Source: Rebecca billardiae RCC1528
Taxonomy: Eukaryota > Haptophyta
Direction: 5' to 3'
DNA: 64,000 nucleotides
Assembly (NCBI GenBank): GCA_965240325.2
Contig: OZ251235.1
Span: forward strand, 1,984,001-2,048,000
Shown piece after piece: positions 48,433 through 57,935 of this stretch (positions within the stretch are counted from its first letter, which is position 1; every line of letters begins with the position of its first letter). A program made the translations under genes and the position numbers. The notes below the pieces were generated by a model that saw only the letters and a program-made list of their open reading frames with translations, was not told the origin of the DNA and ran no database searches.

Positions 48433-48843
48433 TGATGTTTATTCCGCCTTACCAGTTCCCCGGTCACGCAGGGGCTTATCACAGTGTCCCTGCGGACGTC
48501 GTCAGCAGCGCCGTCCGTGCGGACGAGCGGGCGGTGCGGGAGTCGTCCCACACGGGTCACAAGTCAACGTCAAGGGCAAACGGCGGCCACCAGTAAACTG
48601 ATAGGCCGGTCGTTAGACCAATAGCGCCGGGGGAAAACGTATATACGTAACCGGCGGCTTGCGTTCGCCTGCGGGCAGCGGCGAAAGCAATAGGATTAGG
48701 GGCCGAGCGCGCTCGCGCTGGTTCAGGGAGGGCAGGTACGACAGCGAGTAGTACCTGGGACTCGACCTCTCCTGGCGGTTGGATCCAAGCGCCTGGAAAG
48801 GAAAAGAAATCATGCACGGAGGGAATTCGGAATTAATACAACA
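48433..48843 (-). repeat. 5' LTR of the copia element
   Basis: 411 bp, apparently identical by eye to the LTR at 45988-46398. The RNA promoter is expected here for minus-strand transcription. No clear initiator-tRNA primer-binding site was recognised just inside it. Confidence 0.93.
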
Positions 48844-49182
48844 TGTATCTAGGACGCGGATCATGGCTCATCGGTCTGATGCGGCTCTGCTCACTGCCGT
48901 CTGCCGCCTGCGCCGCTGTCGACCTGTCCAGTGTCGGCGGCGGAGTGTTTTAAAAATAATATATATATATATATATTTAATATATATACGTGACTTTGAA
49001 CAGTGCTATCAGTATCTGCCGCTGACTCCGCCGCCCACCGCCGCCGTGCGCTCAACCCCATGGCTCCGAGGCCTGGCAGCACGTAGCAGGCTGGATGCGG
49101 AGAGAGACCGGACGCGCCGCGCCGCGACCAGCGCAAGCCGCACGGTCCCACGCCGCCTGCGATCCCCAGCAGTCGTGAGTCG
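48844..49182. other. Intergenic region with AT tract
   Basis: 339 bp without a gene. An imperfect AT tract lies at about 48957-48990. The rest is GC-rich and lies at the 3' end of the minus-strand TIM-barrel gene. Confidence 0.5.
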
Positions 49183-50338
49183 TCATGCGCGGCTGCCCTC
49201 CGCCTCGGCCGCGCAGTCCTCGTACACGCGCTTGAGGTAGTTGAGGTTATTCTGCGCGCACACCTTGGGCGCGCCCATGCCGGGCAGCACGTCCTGCTCG
49301 ATCAGCGACCAGCCCGTGTAGTTCGCCTTCGCCTGCCAGTTCACGATCGCCTTGAAGTCGACGCACCCTTTGCCCAGCTCGCAGAAGACGCCATGCTTGA
49401 TCGCCTCGAAGTAGTCCCAGCCATGCGCGCGCGCCTTCTCCGCGACCGCTGGCTCGCAGTCCTTGCAGTGCACGTACTTGATGCGGTGGCCCACCTTGGC
49501 GAGGTACTCGTGCAGCACCTTCGGGTCGTTCTGCCGGCTGCCGTACATCACGTGCCCACCATCGAGCGTGAGGTTCACGTACTTGGGGTCGGTGAGCGAG
49601 CAGAACTTGTAGACCTCCTCCGGCGTTTCGACAAAGCCGGCACAGTGCGGGTGGAAGCACACGCGCACGTTGTACTGCTCGAGCACGGCCTTGCCGATCA
49701 GGTTGGCCCCGTCGGCGAAGATCCGCCACTCCGCGTCCGTCAGCCCCATCTGCGCCGTCACCCGCCCGGCGTTCTTCGTGCGCACCGGGTCTGTACCGTT
49801 CTCGTCTGCGAGCACGAGCACAGGTCGATGCCGGTCGCTCGCGACTGAGTTGAGCAGCTTGGCGAGCTGCAGGCCCTCCTTGACGCCCGCCGCGTGCTTC
49901 GTCGCATCCTTCAGCTTGACCGGCAGAAACGCGCCGAGCATCACCAGCGAGCGCGAGGTGAGCTCGCGCTTGAGCAGCGGTGTGAACGTGGGCATGTATC
50001 TGTGGTGGTGCGGTGCGTGTGCGCCAGTGCGGCGCGCGCGCGCGGTGTGCGTGGCGCGTGGCGGGCGCGGCGCGCGGCGAGATGCGCGGGTGAGGCGGGT
50101 GACGCGCGGCGCCGTGGTGTGGCACGGGCACCTCGGGCCGCGGGCGAGAGCGCGCGCACCCCCAGTCGCCGAGCTCAGTCGCGGTGTAGCCGCAGTCGCG
50201 GAGCTCGTCGAGCATCTGGCTGAACTCAATGCCCTCGCCCTTGAAGTCGTCGAACTCCAGAGCGCCCCAGGAACATGGGGCGTTGCCGATCTCGATCGCT
50301 CGGATGCGCCGCGCGAGCTCATTGCCGCTCACCGCCAT
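49183..50338 (-). CDS. IolE-like (xylose-isomerase-type TIM barrel) sugar/inositol enzyme
   Basis: Exons 50160-50338 and 49183-49999 join (intron GTGCGC to CCACAG) to 331 aa from ATG at 50338. The start IGNAPCSWGALEFDDF and CGYTATELGDWGYMPT is typical of inosose dehydratase-like AP-endonuclease-2 barrels. Metal-site candidates follow in order: VCFHPHCAGFVETPEEV, NLTLDGGHVMYG, YVHCKDCEP and the late Glu in VFCELGKGCVDF. IolE dehydrates 2-keto-myo-inositol in inositol breakdown, but related barrels isomerise or epimerise sugars, so the exact reaction is open. No targeting signal was seen and the product is probably cytosolic. Confidence 0.8.
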
Positions 50339-50770
50339 GAGGATCACACGCGCGCCCAGGCGCTCCCCGCACGCTCTCACGCCCGCGGTCGGACTCCGAG
50401 ATCTCGATCGGCTCCGCCGCTTGGCCGTCGTGGTCCAGGACTCTCTGGCTGATTTCTCCGGCTTGGAGCACCGGATCCATCCGGAAACCGAGCGACTGCG
50501 CACCGCAGGCACCACCTCAGTCTCACTTTGACTTACGCCCACCGGCACGGTCAGTCACGCGCTAGTATCGGCGAAGCCGAGCCTGGCGAGCACGGGCTCA
50601 GCCAACAACAGGCAACAGCCATGCGCACAGCCGCACGGTGGCCGGGCGCACGGTCAGTCAGCGCGAAGACGGCCGGCAGCGGCGCTTACAAACATCCCAC
50701 GAATATATGCCCGCGCTCGCGCTCGCCAGCCACCGCCGGAGCTGTGCGTGCGCGGCCCGGCAGGTCGCCA
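50339..50770. other. Intergenic region upstream of the TIM-barrel gene
   Basis: 432 bp holding the promoter of the IolE-like gene and the 3' end of the DMT transporter gene. No gene seen. Confidence 0.45.
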
Positions 50771-52432
50771 TCATGGTTGTGCCCCTGGCCGAGCGGCGCC
50801 GTCGCTCGGCGCGGCCGCGGCCGCGCGCGCTTTCGCGCTTGTCAAGCCGTTACTGGGTGTGCCGGCCTCGCTCGCACCGTTTCGCCTGCTGCTGCTGGCG
50901 GTGCCGTCGAGCCCGTTGCGCGCACCGCCGCCGCGGCGCGCCCTCTCGGCCTCGGCCTGCGCGCGCGGGCTCGGCTCGTCCTCCTCCACCGCGGTCATCG
51001 GCGCGTGCCGGATCTCGTCAGGCTCGTCCTCGGCGGCGGATGGGATCCGCTGGCCCCGCGCGCGGCTCCTCCAAGCCTGCTTGGCGTTGGGCATCGGAAC
51101 AAGCTCCTGCCACTGCGCAGAGTCGACGCGCTTCAGCCCGACGGCGCCGCTGCGCGAGGGCTCGGGCGTGTTCGCCGCGACGGAGGGCACCGAGTAGTAC
51201 ACGAGCGTGCCGAGCACCACCACGACCGTCGCCGCGCCCTTCGCGGGCGTGAGGCACTGGCTCTCCTGCCGGTGGCAGAAGGCGACTGACGAGGCGGCAA
51301 ACAGGAGGATGGCCTTGAGGCCCTGCAGCAGCCCTGTGCTCACCGAGCCCTCGATCTGGCAGATCACGAACCACGCGATGTTGTGGATCCAGTTGTTGAT
51401 CGTGTGCGACGCGAAGAGGAACACGAGGTACCCCGTCGACGCGTCGGCGTCGCGCGTCGGCTGCGCCACCAGCACCTCCCAGCGCGGCACCGTGTACACG
51501 CACAGGTACGCGCCAATCAGAAGCGTGCCCCACACGCCCATGTACCATAGGAAGTCGATGGGCGTGAGCCCGTCGCCGCGCACGAGCGCGCGCTCGCACA
51601 GCACGTACTCCAGCCCGTACCCCACCGTGCCGATCAGCGTGAGCGCGATGCCCACCACCACGCGCTTGCCGGTGGTGGACGAGGTGTCCTCGCCGGCCGC
51701 ACTCAGGACGAGCCCGCTCGTCACGAGCAGGATCCCGAGGACTTGCACCGGCTTGAGGCGCTCGCCGAGGATGATCCAGCGGAGGAGCGCGGCCCAGCTG
51801 GACACGCTCGAGAATATGATGCCGAAGATCGCCGAGCCGCTCATCGTCAGCCCGATCGCCGTCAGGGTCGTGCCCACCACGTCGCACACCGACGCGACGA
51901 TCACGTCGACGTTTGTGAACATCGGGCGCCACGGCGGCAGCTTCGGCTGGCCGGGGATGCAGCCGAGCGTCGTCGTGCACGTCGGGTGGCGCAGGTCGCA
52001 CTTGAGCAGGAGGAACCGCCCGGGTATCAGCGAGAGCAGCATGCCGCCGTACCAGTCCAGCGTGGGCAGCTGCGCGGTCGGCCGCTCCGCCACGCCGGCA
52101 TACACCATCAGCTGCATGCCCACGCCCCACCACACGCCCGTGGCGAGGAAGGCGATGCGCATCATGTGGATGTAGCAGCAGTTCGGCACAGCGGGCTGCC
52201 CGTCGTCTGCGCCGTCGCGCCCGGCCGCATCCGCGCCCTGCCCGCTCTCCCCGCCGTCGTCTGCGCGCGCGGCCGAGTGCGCCTTGCCGTGCGACCTGTC
52301 GCCGTTGGCGCTCTCGGCAGCGGAGGGCAGCGTCTCGGCCGAGGCCGACAGCCCCATCAGCGCGAGGCCTTCCCCATCGGTGTCGACCTGTGCCGGCCGC
52401 TCGGCACGCGCGCCGTGCCCCTCGCGAGACAT
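50771..52432 (-). CDS. Drug/metabolite-transporter-superfamily membrane protein
   Basis: A single exon of 553 aa from ATG at 52432. A soluble acidic N-terminus (about 85 residues) precedes roughly ten membrane helices. Typical DMT features include an EamA-like duplicated unit: SGSAIFGIIFSSVSSWAALL with RWIILGERLKPVQVLGILLV (the conserved Gly-Glu-Arg-Leu loop), and later GTVGYGLEYVLCERAL. The C-terminal 110 residues are disordered. The overall form resembles eukaryotic SLC35F-type or nucleotide-sugar-transporter relatives, with the substrate unknown. It is divergent from the amino-acid transporter gene. Confidence 0.8.
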   Translation of the reverse strand: MSREGHGARAERPAQVDTDGEGLALMGLSASAETLPSAAESANGDRSHGKAHSAARADDGGESGQGADAAGRDGADDGQPAVPNCCYIHMMRIAFLATGVWWGVGMQLMVYAGVAERPTAQLPTLDWYGGMLLSLIPGRFLLLKCDLRHPTCTTTLGCIPGQPKLPPWRPMFTNVDVIVASVCDVVGTTLTAIGLTMSGSAIFGIIFSSVSSWAALLRWIILGERLKPVQVLGILLVTSGLVLSAAGEDTSSTTGKRVVVGIALTLIGTVGYGLEYVLCERALVRGDGLTPIDFLWYMGVWGTLLIGAYLCVYTVPRWEVLVAQPTRDADASTGYLVFLFASHTINNWIHNIAWFVICQIEGSVSTGLLQGLKAILLFAASSVAFCHRQESQCLTPAKGAATVVVVLGTLVYYSVPSVAANTPEPSRSGAVGLKRVDSAQWQELVPMPNAKQAWRSRARGQRIPSAAEDEPDEIRHAPMTAVEEDEPSPRAQAEAERARRGGGARNGLDGTASSSRRNGASEAGTPSNGLTSAKARAAAAAPSDGAARPGAQP

Positions 52433-52684
52433 GCCCGACCGACAGGAGCGAGGGCGAGCGTTGAGGGCAGCGCCGCCACCACGTACGGCAAGGTCGAAAG
52501 GCGATGAAAGCCCGCGATTCTGGTTGCATGAGTTAGTTTTCGCGGTATATCGTACCCGCGCGGCGCGCCGGCGCCCCCGCGGCCGGGCGAGGGCCGCCGG
52601 AGTCCACCCCGGACGTGGGCCGAGCGACCGGAATACCGGATTGAAATCGATGGCAGGACGAATCAGCCTCTAACCCCCGCATCG
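52433..52684. promoter_or_regulatory. Probable bidirectional promoter of two transporter genes
   Basis: 252 bp between divergent start codons, with an AT-richer TTAGTTTTCGCGGTATATCG stretch near 52532-52551. Confidence 0.4.
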
Positions 52685-54467
52685 ATGGAGGCGGACGCGC
52701 CCGGGGTGGCCGAGAATGGGGGTGTTGCGCACAATGGCGCACCCCCCGCGAGCGAGCAGCACCACGCTTCCATCGTAAGCGCGAAAAGCCGGAGCAGCGA
52801 GCCCGAGGGCTTCGTGGGCGTGGAGCTCACCGCCATGGGTGGCGCCAGTTGCGAGCCTGCGACGCCCGAGCATGCACCGTCCGCCGCGCCGAGCAGGCGC
52901 GGAGGATGGTGGTCGATGGGCTCGCGCAGGCGCGCCAAGGCCCCCGGCCGTGGCAAGCCCGCGACCAATGGCGCGAGCGGCGGCGTGCACCACGACGACC
53001 TCGCCCCGATGAAGCCCGCGGACGAGGGGGAAGCGGAGAGCTCTGAGGACCACGGGACGGGCGCCGCGCACTCGAGCACCGTCGCGATGAGCGTGGTGAC
53101 GATCGTGAAGGCGTACATCGGCTCGGGGATCTTTGGCCTGCCGTACGCCTTCAGAGCAGGCGGCTGGTTCCTCGCGCCGGCCGGGCTCGCGCTCATCTCC
53201 GTCATTTCGAACGGGTGCGTGCTGCTGCTCGTCGACTGCAAGACGGCGGCGCGCTCGGGGGACGTGCGCACGTTCGGGCAGGTGGGGCGCGCCGCCTTCG
53301 GCTCGGTGGGCTCCGCGGTCGTGAACGCCAACCTTGTGCTCACGCAGGCGGGCTTCTGCGCTGTGTACGTCATCTACCTGGGTGCGCGCGCGCGCGGCGC
53401 ATCTCGCGATCGCACCTCGCGATCGCACCTCGAGATTGCGATCTCGTCTGCACGGCTGCTGACACGGCCGTGCGGCCTGCGCGCGCGCTCGCGCCGCCGC
53501 CGCGCTCGCCCCCCGGCGCCGGCGGGCAGGGAGCAACCTCACCCAGCTGCTCGACTACCACCTGGGCGTGCGCATCGTGCCCGCCCCGGCTCAGCAGCCC
53601 AGCCTCGAGGCCGACGAGCTGAACGAACACGCATTCGTGTTCCTCGTTCTCTGGCCGGCCCTCTCGCTGCTGTGCTCGCTGCGCTCGCTGCGTGGGCTCG
53701 CGCCGCTCTCGCTCGTCGGGAGCGCGCTCGTGCTGACGGCGCTGTGCGCGGTGGTGTGGTTCGCGCGCGGCCAGTTCGCACCGGGCCGGCCGCGCGCGCT
53801 CGTGCGGCCGGTCGGCCCTGCCGACTCGCTTCCAATTTTCTTCTCGATGGCAATCTACTGCTTCGAGGGCATCGGCCTGGCGCTGCCGATCGAGAACGCG
53901 ATGAGGGAGCCCGAGGCGTTCAAGCCGGTCTGGCTGATCAGCATGGCGGCCGTCACCTGCCTCTTCATCGCGTTCGGCGGGTACGGGTACGCGGCGTACG
54001 GCGCGAGCACAGCGAGCAAGATCACGGACATGCTCCCGCGCGCCTCGCGCATCGCGACGCTGGTCAGGCTGGGCGTGTGCGGCTGCCTCGTGCTCAGCTT
54101 CCCGATGATGATGTTCCCCGTGTTCGAGATCGTCGAGGGGAAGTGGCCGCTCAAGACGGTGCTGCGCCGCGGGCGGATGGGCGGCGCGGTGCGCATCAGC
54201 GTGCGTGCGCTCATCGTCCTCCTCGTGTGCACCTTCGCCTCGCTCATCCCCGACTTTGGCCTCGTGATCTCGCTGATCGGCGCGCTCGGGTGCAACGCGA
54301 TGGCGTTCATCCTCCCGACCATCTTCCACATCAAGATCTGCTGGACGAGGCTCGGCACGCTCACCATCCTGCGCGACGCGCTGATCGCGCTGTTCGGCAC
54401 GCTCGCGCTTGTCGTGTGCACGTACACCACGGTGCTCAAGATCGTGCGCGGCGAGCGGACGCACTGA
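52685..54467 (+). CDS. AAAP-family amino-acid transporter
   Basis: Exons 52685-53381 and 53530-54467 join (intron GTGCGC to GGGCAG) to 544 aa. A hydrophilic N-terminus of about 135 residues precedes about eleven membrane helices. The first helix has the AAAP signature IVKAYIGSGIFGLPYAFRAG. Others include SLPIFFSMAIYCFEGIGLAL with PIENAMREPEAF after it, which is the conserved Glu/Gly-rich helix 6 region, and SFPMMMFPVFEIVEG. The order matches SLC36/PAT-like proton-coupled transporters, but fine specificity cannot be read. The intron contains short inverted and direct repeats (53400-53446). Confidence 0.88.
53431..53446. repeat. Stem-loop CGAGAT-N4-ATCTCG in an intron
   Basis: Six-base arms flank TGCG. 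Two further copies with the same arms lie in coding sequence of the kinase-PLD gene at 18104-18119 (loop TTGC) and 18770-18785 (loop CGCA). Immediately upstream (53404-53430) is a doubled CGCGATCGCACCT unit. Confidence 0.75.
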
Positions 54468-54744
54468 CGATTCAGAATATTCAGATCGCGAAGGCAGCAG
54501 GGTCGCTTTGGAGTCTGCTGAATGAGTCTGAGTGATGATGCATGTACAGCATTATGTCAGTACTGAGAGCCTGCAGTGACGGGGCCGCAGCGCTGCTGTT
54601 TCAATGTTCGTCCGTCCTATAAGGTGGACTTGGCCGACTTGGGACTTGGGTCACTGGAGCACAGTGACAGTGGTCACTCTGTGCAGACTGCAAGTCCGGT
54701 TTCGGACTTTCGGTGCTCGTTCGCCTCCCCGGCGAAGCAGTACG

Positions 54745-55215
54745 ATGGCGGCCGGGCGATCGCTTGCGGAGCCGCAGTACCTTGCTTCGGCTGAGCATGT
54801 CGACCAGACACTCCTCGCGGAGCGACAACGCGCCGTGCTCCTCCGTTTTGGGCGGCGCAACGACCCGACGACGGCGACCGTGGATGTCCTTCTGCACGAG
54901 GCTGCGCATGAGCTCTGGCTGTACTGCGTGATCTATCTTGTCGATCTGGACGATGTGCCCGACTTTATCGATGTGTACGAGCTGTACGACCCGTGCAGCC
55001 TGATGTGCTTCTACCGCAATAAGCCGCTGGTCGTGGACGTTGGGCACGGGCCGGACACAAAGATCACTTGGCCCCTCTACGACAGCGGGCGACTTGCAGA
55101 TGCGATTATTCACGCGTGCCAGTCCACCCGTGGTGGGACTGACAACGAGAGCTCGCGCCAAAGAGGCTTCTTCGTCGGGGCGTTCCAGGGGCTCTTCTTT
55201 GGCATGCCACTTTGA
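54745..55215 (+). CDS. Dim1-family (U5 snRNP thioredoxin-fold) protein, divergent
   Basis: A single exon of 156 aa from ATG at 54745, chosen because the Dim1 fold starts directly after it. Diagnostic segments are EHVDQTLLAERQRAVLLRFG, DPTTATVDVLLHEAA, IYLVDLDDVPDFIDVYELYD and the DPCSLMCFYRNKPLVVDVGH block. They align with Dim1/TXNL4A and its relative TXNL4B, essential for U5 or tri-snRNP function in splicing. The expected C-terminal arm is replaced by an unrelated sequence (GGTDNESSRQRG and on). So this is either a paralogue, a pseudogene with a damaged 3' end, or a gene with a missed last intron. Base composition is lower in GC than the neighbours. Confidence 0.75.
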   Translation: MAAGRSLAEPQYLASAEHVDQTLLAERQRAVLLRFGRRNDPTTATVDVLLHEAAHELWLYCVIYLVDLDDVPDFIDVYELYDPCSLMCFYRNKPLVVDVGHGPDTKITWPLYDSGRLADAIIHACQSTRGGTDNESSRQRGFFVGAFQGLFFGMPL

Positions 55216-56870
55216 GAGCGACAGCGCACGGCGTAGCTGCAAGGAGGAGCCCGGGCACGACCAGGATATGACGGCTATCGACAACCAGCGGCTTCACTGG
55301 ATTCTGGCTGGGCTAGTAAAGTCTGCTCACGGCCAGAGTGGCGGCGGCGGCCGCCGACCGGCGCTGGCCGGCAACTTATTCTGCTACTACTGGATCGGTG
55401 ACGACATATGCCGGTGCGATGATGGCGCCGTTCATCCGCGGGACTACCGGATCCGACTCATCCGAGGGATCCGGAATATTGGGCACCGATCGACGACGAC
55501 GACAATCTGATTTGACAATCAGAATCACGGCGGGCGGCGGAAATTCACCCTACGGCGGCGTCGGAAAGCCGCGTCGGATCGTCGATCTGATCCTCGCCCG
55601 GCGCCCTCGGGCTGAGGCTCGGACCATCGTCATCGTGATCGGCCGGATCGGGGGCATCGGCATCGGCAGGTGCCGTGACCATGGTCAATAAATGCGCATG
55701 GTCATTACGAGTCCACGAGGCACGACTAGTACTGCCTACTGGTACACCGGCACGGCAGATCATATCGACATATATATATGTCACATGTGCGTGAAAGTAG
55801 CTAGCTGCTATATATACGTCGGACTTGCCGCGCCACAATTACAATTGCATCGGCCGGGCGCGGTCGAACCTCGTCGTCAAATCTGGCGGGTTATTCCGGC
55901 TCCCGCCCGCTCCGGCGGATCCCGCCGGCTTTTGTTATTGTAATAATAAAATATTTCGTCGTCGTATAGCTTAGCTAGTCATGTGATGGCCCGCGGTGCA
56001 GGGCGGAGCGCGCAGCGTGGAGCCCGCACCAGCGGGCCCGAACCACGTTTCAAAAAGATCTTTGATCAAGAAAAAAGGGACGGGGGGCGGCGGAAAAAAA
56101 GGGGCGGGGGGCGATTTTTAGGGCTGGCGGAGACCGAGTTTCGAGTTTTTGAGATCGCATTGAGAGGTCTATCAGGCCAAAAAAAACCGCGCCCAGCTGA
56201 TTCCCGTAAGTAAAGTGCGATCTGGACGTCAGCTGGACGTGGCATTAGTGTAACGGTTCGTTACGAGCGAATCGTACTCGTCTTCCCGGATCGCGTGACG
56301 TCCGGACTGGGCCACATCCGGATCGTCGGAGGTGACGTGCCCCGGCACGATGGGCGATGGCGGATATGCGGGACGGCGCCTGCACGTGCCTCCGGACCCG
56401 CCTCCCGCTTGCTGCTCACGCAGTCAGCTGCGACCGTGGCGCATGATCGCAGAAGCAGTGCCGGCAGTACGGCCTGCATCAGCTAGTGCCGCGCCGTCGT
56501 GGCGCGCGCGGTACGGTTGCGCGTTTGCAGCGCTCGCCGGCTCGGCGACGGCACGCGCGTGCGGCTCAGGTGTGTCAAATGCGGTCTCGTCGGCGCGCTT
56601 TCGCCTGCCACCTCGTGCACCCGTGCCGCCAGTTTCATCGTCTTCATGAGGACTGCTGCTGCTGTCGCCATCCGCTCTCCATCACCCCGAGTCGCCGGTC
56701 GCGCGGCGCGTGCGGTAGGCACTAGGCAGGGCGTACGGTCACTCACCCGTGCAACGGGTCAAGTGGCCAGAGTACGTCTGGTCGTTGGCTGGCACGGGCC
56801 GCAGCGCTAAAGCACCCTGCTGTCACACCCGACTCCTTCAGTACTCCGAGCTCCGCGGCACGACTCACTC

Positions 56871-57016
56871 GGCACGATCGCGGACGGGTCGGATCCGAGC
56901 TGATCAGCCAGAGTTGGACACAGTTTGGCAGCTACTAGTAGTAATTCCGATGCCGATGGCACGATCGCGGACGGGTCGGATCCGAGCTGATCAGCCAGTT
57001 GGACATTTGGCAGCTA
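56871..57016 (+). repeat. Direct repeat pair of about 60 bp
   Basis: Copies 56871-56934 and 56958-57016 share GGCACGATCGCGGACGGGTC, then GGATCCGAGCTGATCAGCCA and the ending TTTGGCAGCTA. The second lacks five bases. The spacing is 23 bp. Confidence 0.9.
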
Positions 57017-57269
57017 GTTGTCAGACGGACGTCCGATTTGACGACCGGTGCCGGGTGCGGTCTCAGGTCCGCTGCTGTGATTGTGTGAAGTGTGAATGAG
57101 CAGTCTCGCGGTCGCGCAGGCAGGGCGACGGTCGGACTAATATAGCTTCAGTCATCTCAGAACCGACTTCAACTGGCGAACTGCCACTACGGCGGAGAGC
57201 CGCGATTGCACGGCCACCGCGGGCCCCCAACTGCGTTGATTCTATGCAGAAAAGGACCGCGGAACGCGG

Positions 57270-57271
<2 letters not shown>

Positions 57272-57321
<50 letters not shown>
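57272..57321. repeat. (AT)n dinucleotide microsatellite
   Basis: A perfect alternating tract of about 50 bases, followed by a further AT-rich 30 bases. Confidence 0.95.
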
Positions 57322-57326
<5 letters not shown>

Positions 57327-57935
57327 AATATATTTAATTCGCATTATATTACAGCAGCGATGATCGCCGTCGGCGGGCGGAATTCTGATCGACGATGACT
57401 GATATGACGCGAGGACTGACGCGAGCATTGCCCGAGCTTGGCAAGCCCTTAGTCGCTTCAAGGAGCCTGGCCCGCGGTGCCTGGAGTGAGTAGCCAGTGA
57501 CGCTGCGCGGCTCGCGCCACACCGCGCCGGCGGCTGCCGGCGCCGCCGCGGCGCGCCCGCGGCCGCGCGACCGTCACTCGACACTTGTCAGCGATGCCGA
57601 TGTCCAGCGGGTCGGCGGACCGCAGGCGCACCGCCCTCCGAAAGAGTCCAGGCTCCCGGCGCGCGCGGGGCCGCCCCAAGGCCAAGGCCTGACGAGATGC
57701 CAGGCGCAGTCCCTCCTGCTGACCAGCATCCGGTGCGGCTGCCGGCCGGCGGCTGTACGCCACGGCCGCGCCGATGCTGGGCCGTGACGCTCACGGCGAA
57801 CGCGGGCACGCCTGCGCCGGCGTCGGCGGCTGCTTTCGTCTCGCACGGCGCCGGGCGCCGTCGCCTGCCGCTCCGTGGCCACGCGCTCGCAGCGCATCGG
57901 CATCGGCGGCTCAGCGCGGAGGCAGATGGCGGACG

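Larger units (their letters stand above)
45988..48843 (-). mobile_element. Ty1/copia LTR retrotransposon, internally deleted
   Basis: The two 411-bp LTRs (45988-46398 and 48433-48843) look the same throughout by eye. Each begins TG and ends CA. A 5-bp target duplication TGTAT flanks the element (45983-45987 and 48844-48848). The polypurine tract GAGGGGGGG lies against the inner edge of the left LTR (complement of 46399-46407), so transcription runs on the minus strand with the 5' LTR on the right. The internal region is only 2.03 kb, too short for a full gag-pol. Confidence 0.93.
55216..57935. other. Long gene-poor region
   Basis: No gene can be supported in 2.7 kb. It holds a direct repeat (56871-57016), an (AT)n tract (57272-57321), purine-rich G- and A-runs at 56060-56120 (GGGGGGCGG and AAAAAAA stretches) and AT patches near 55760-55825. 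Confidence 0.45.

Noticed and set aside
52670-54464. Long minus-strand frames opposite the amino-acid transporter
   Set aside because: Highly charged antisense shadows of membrane helices; no domain.
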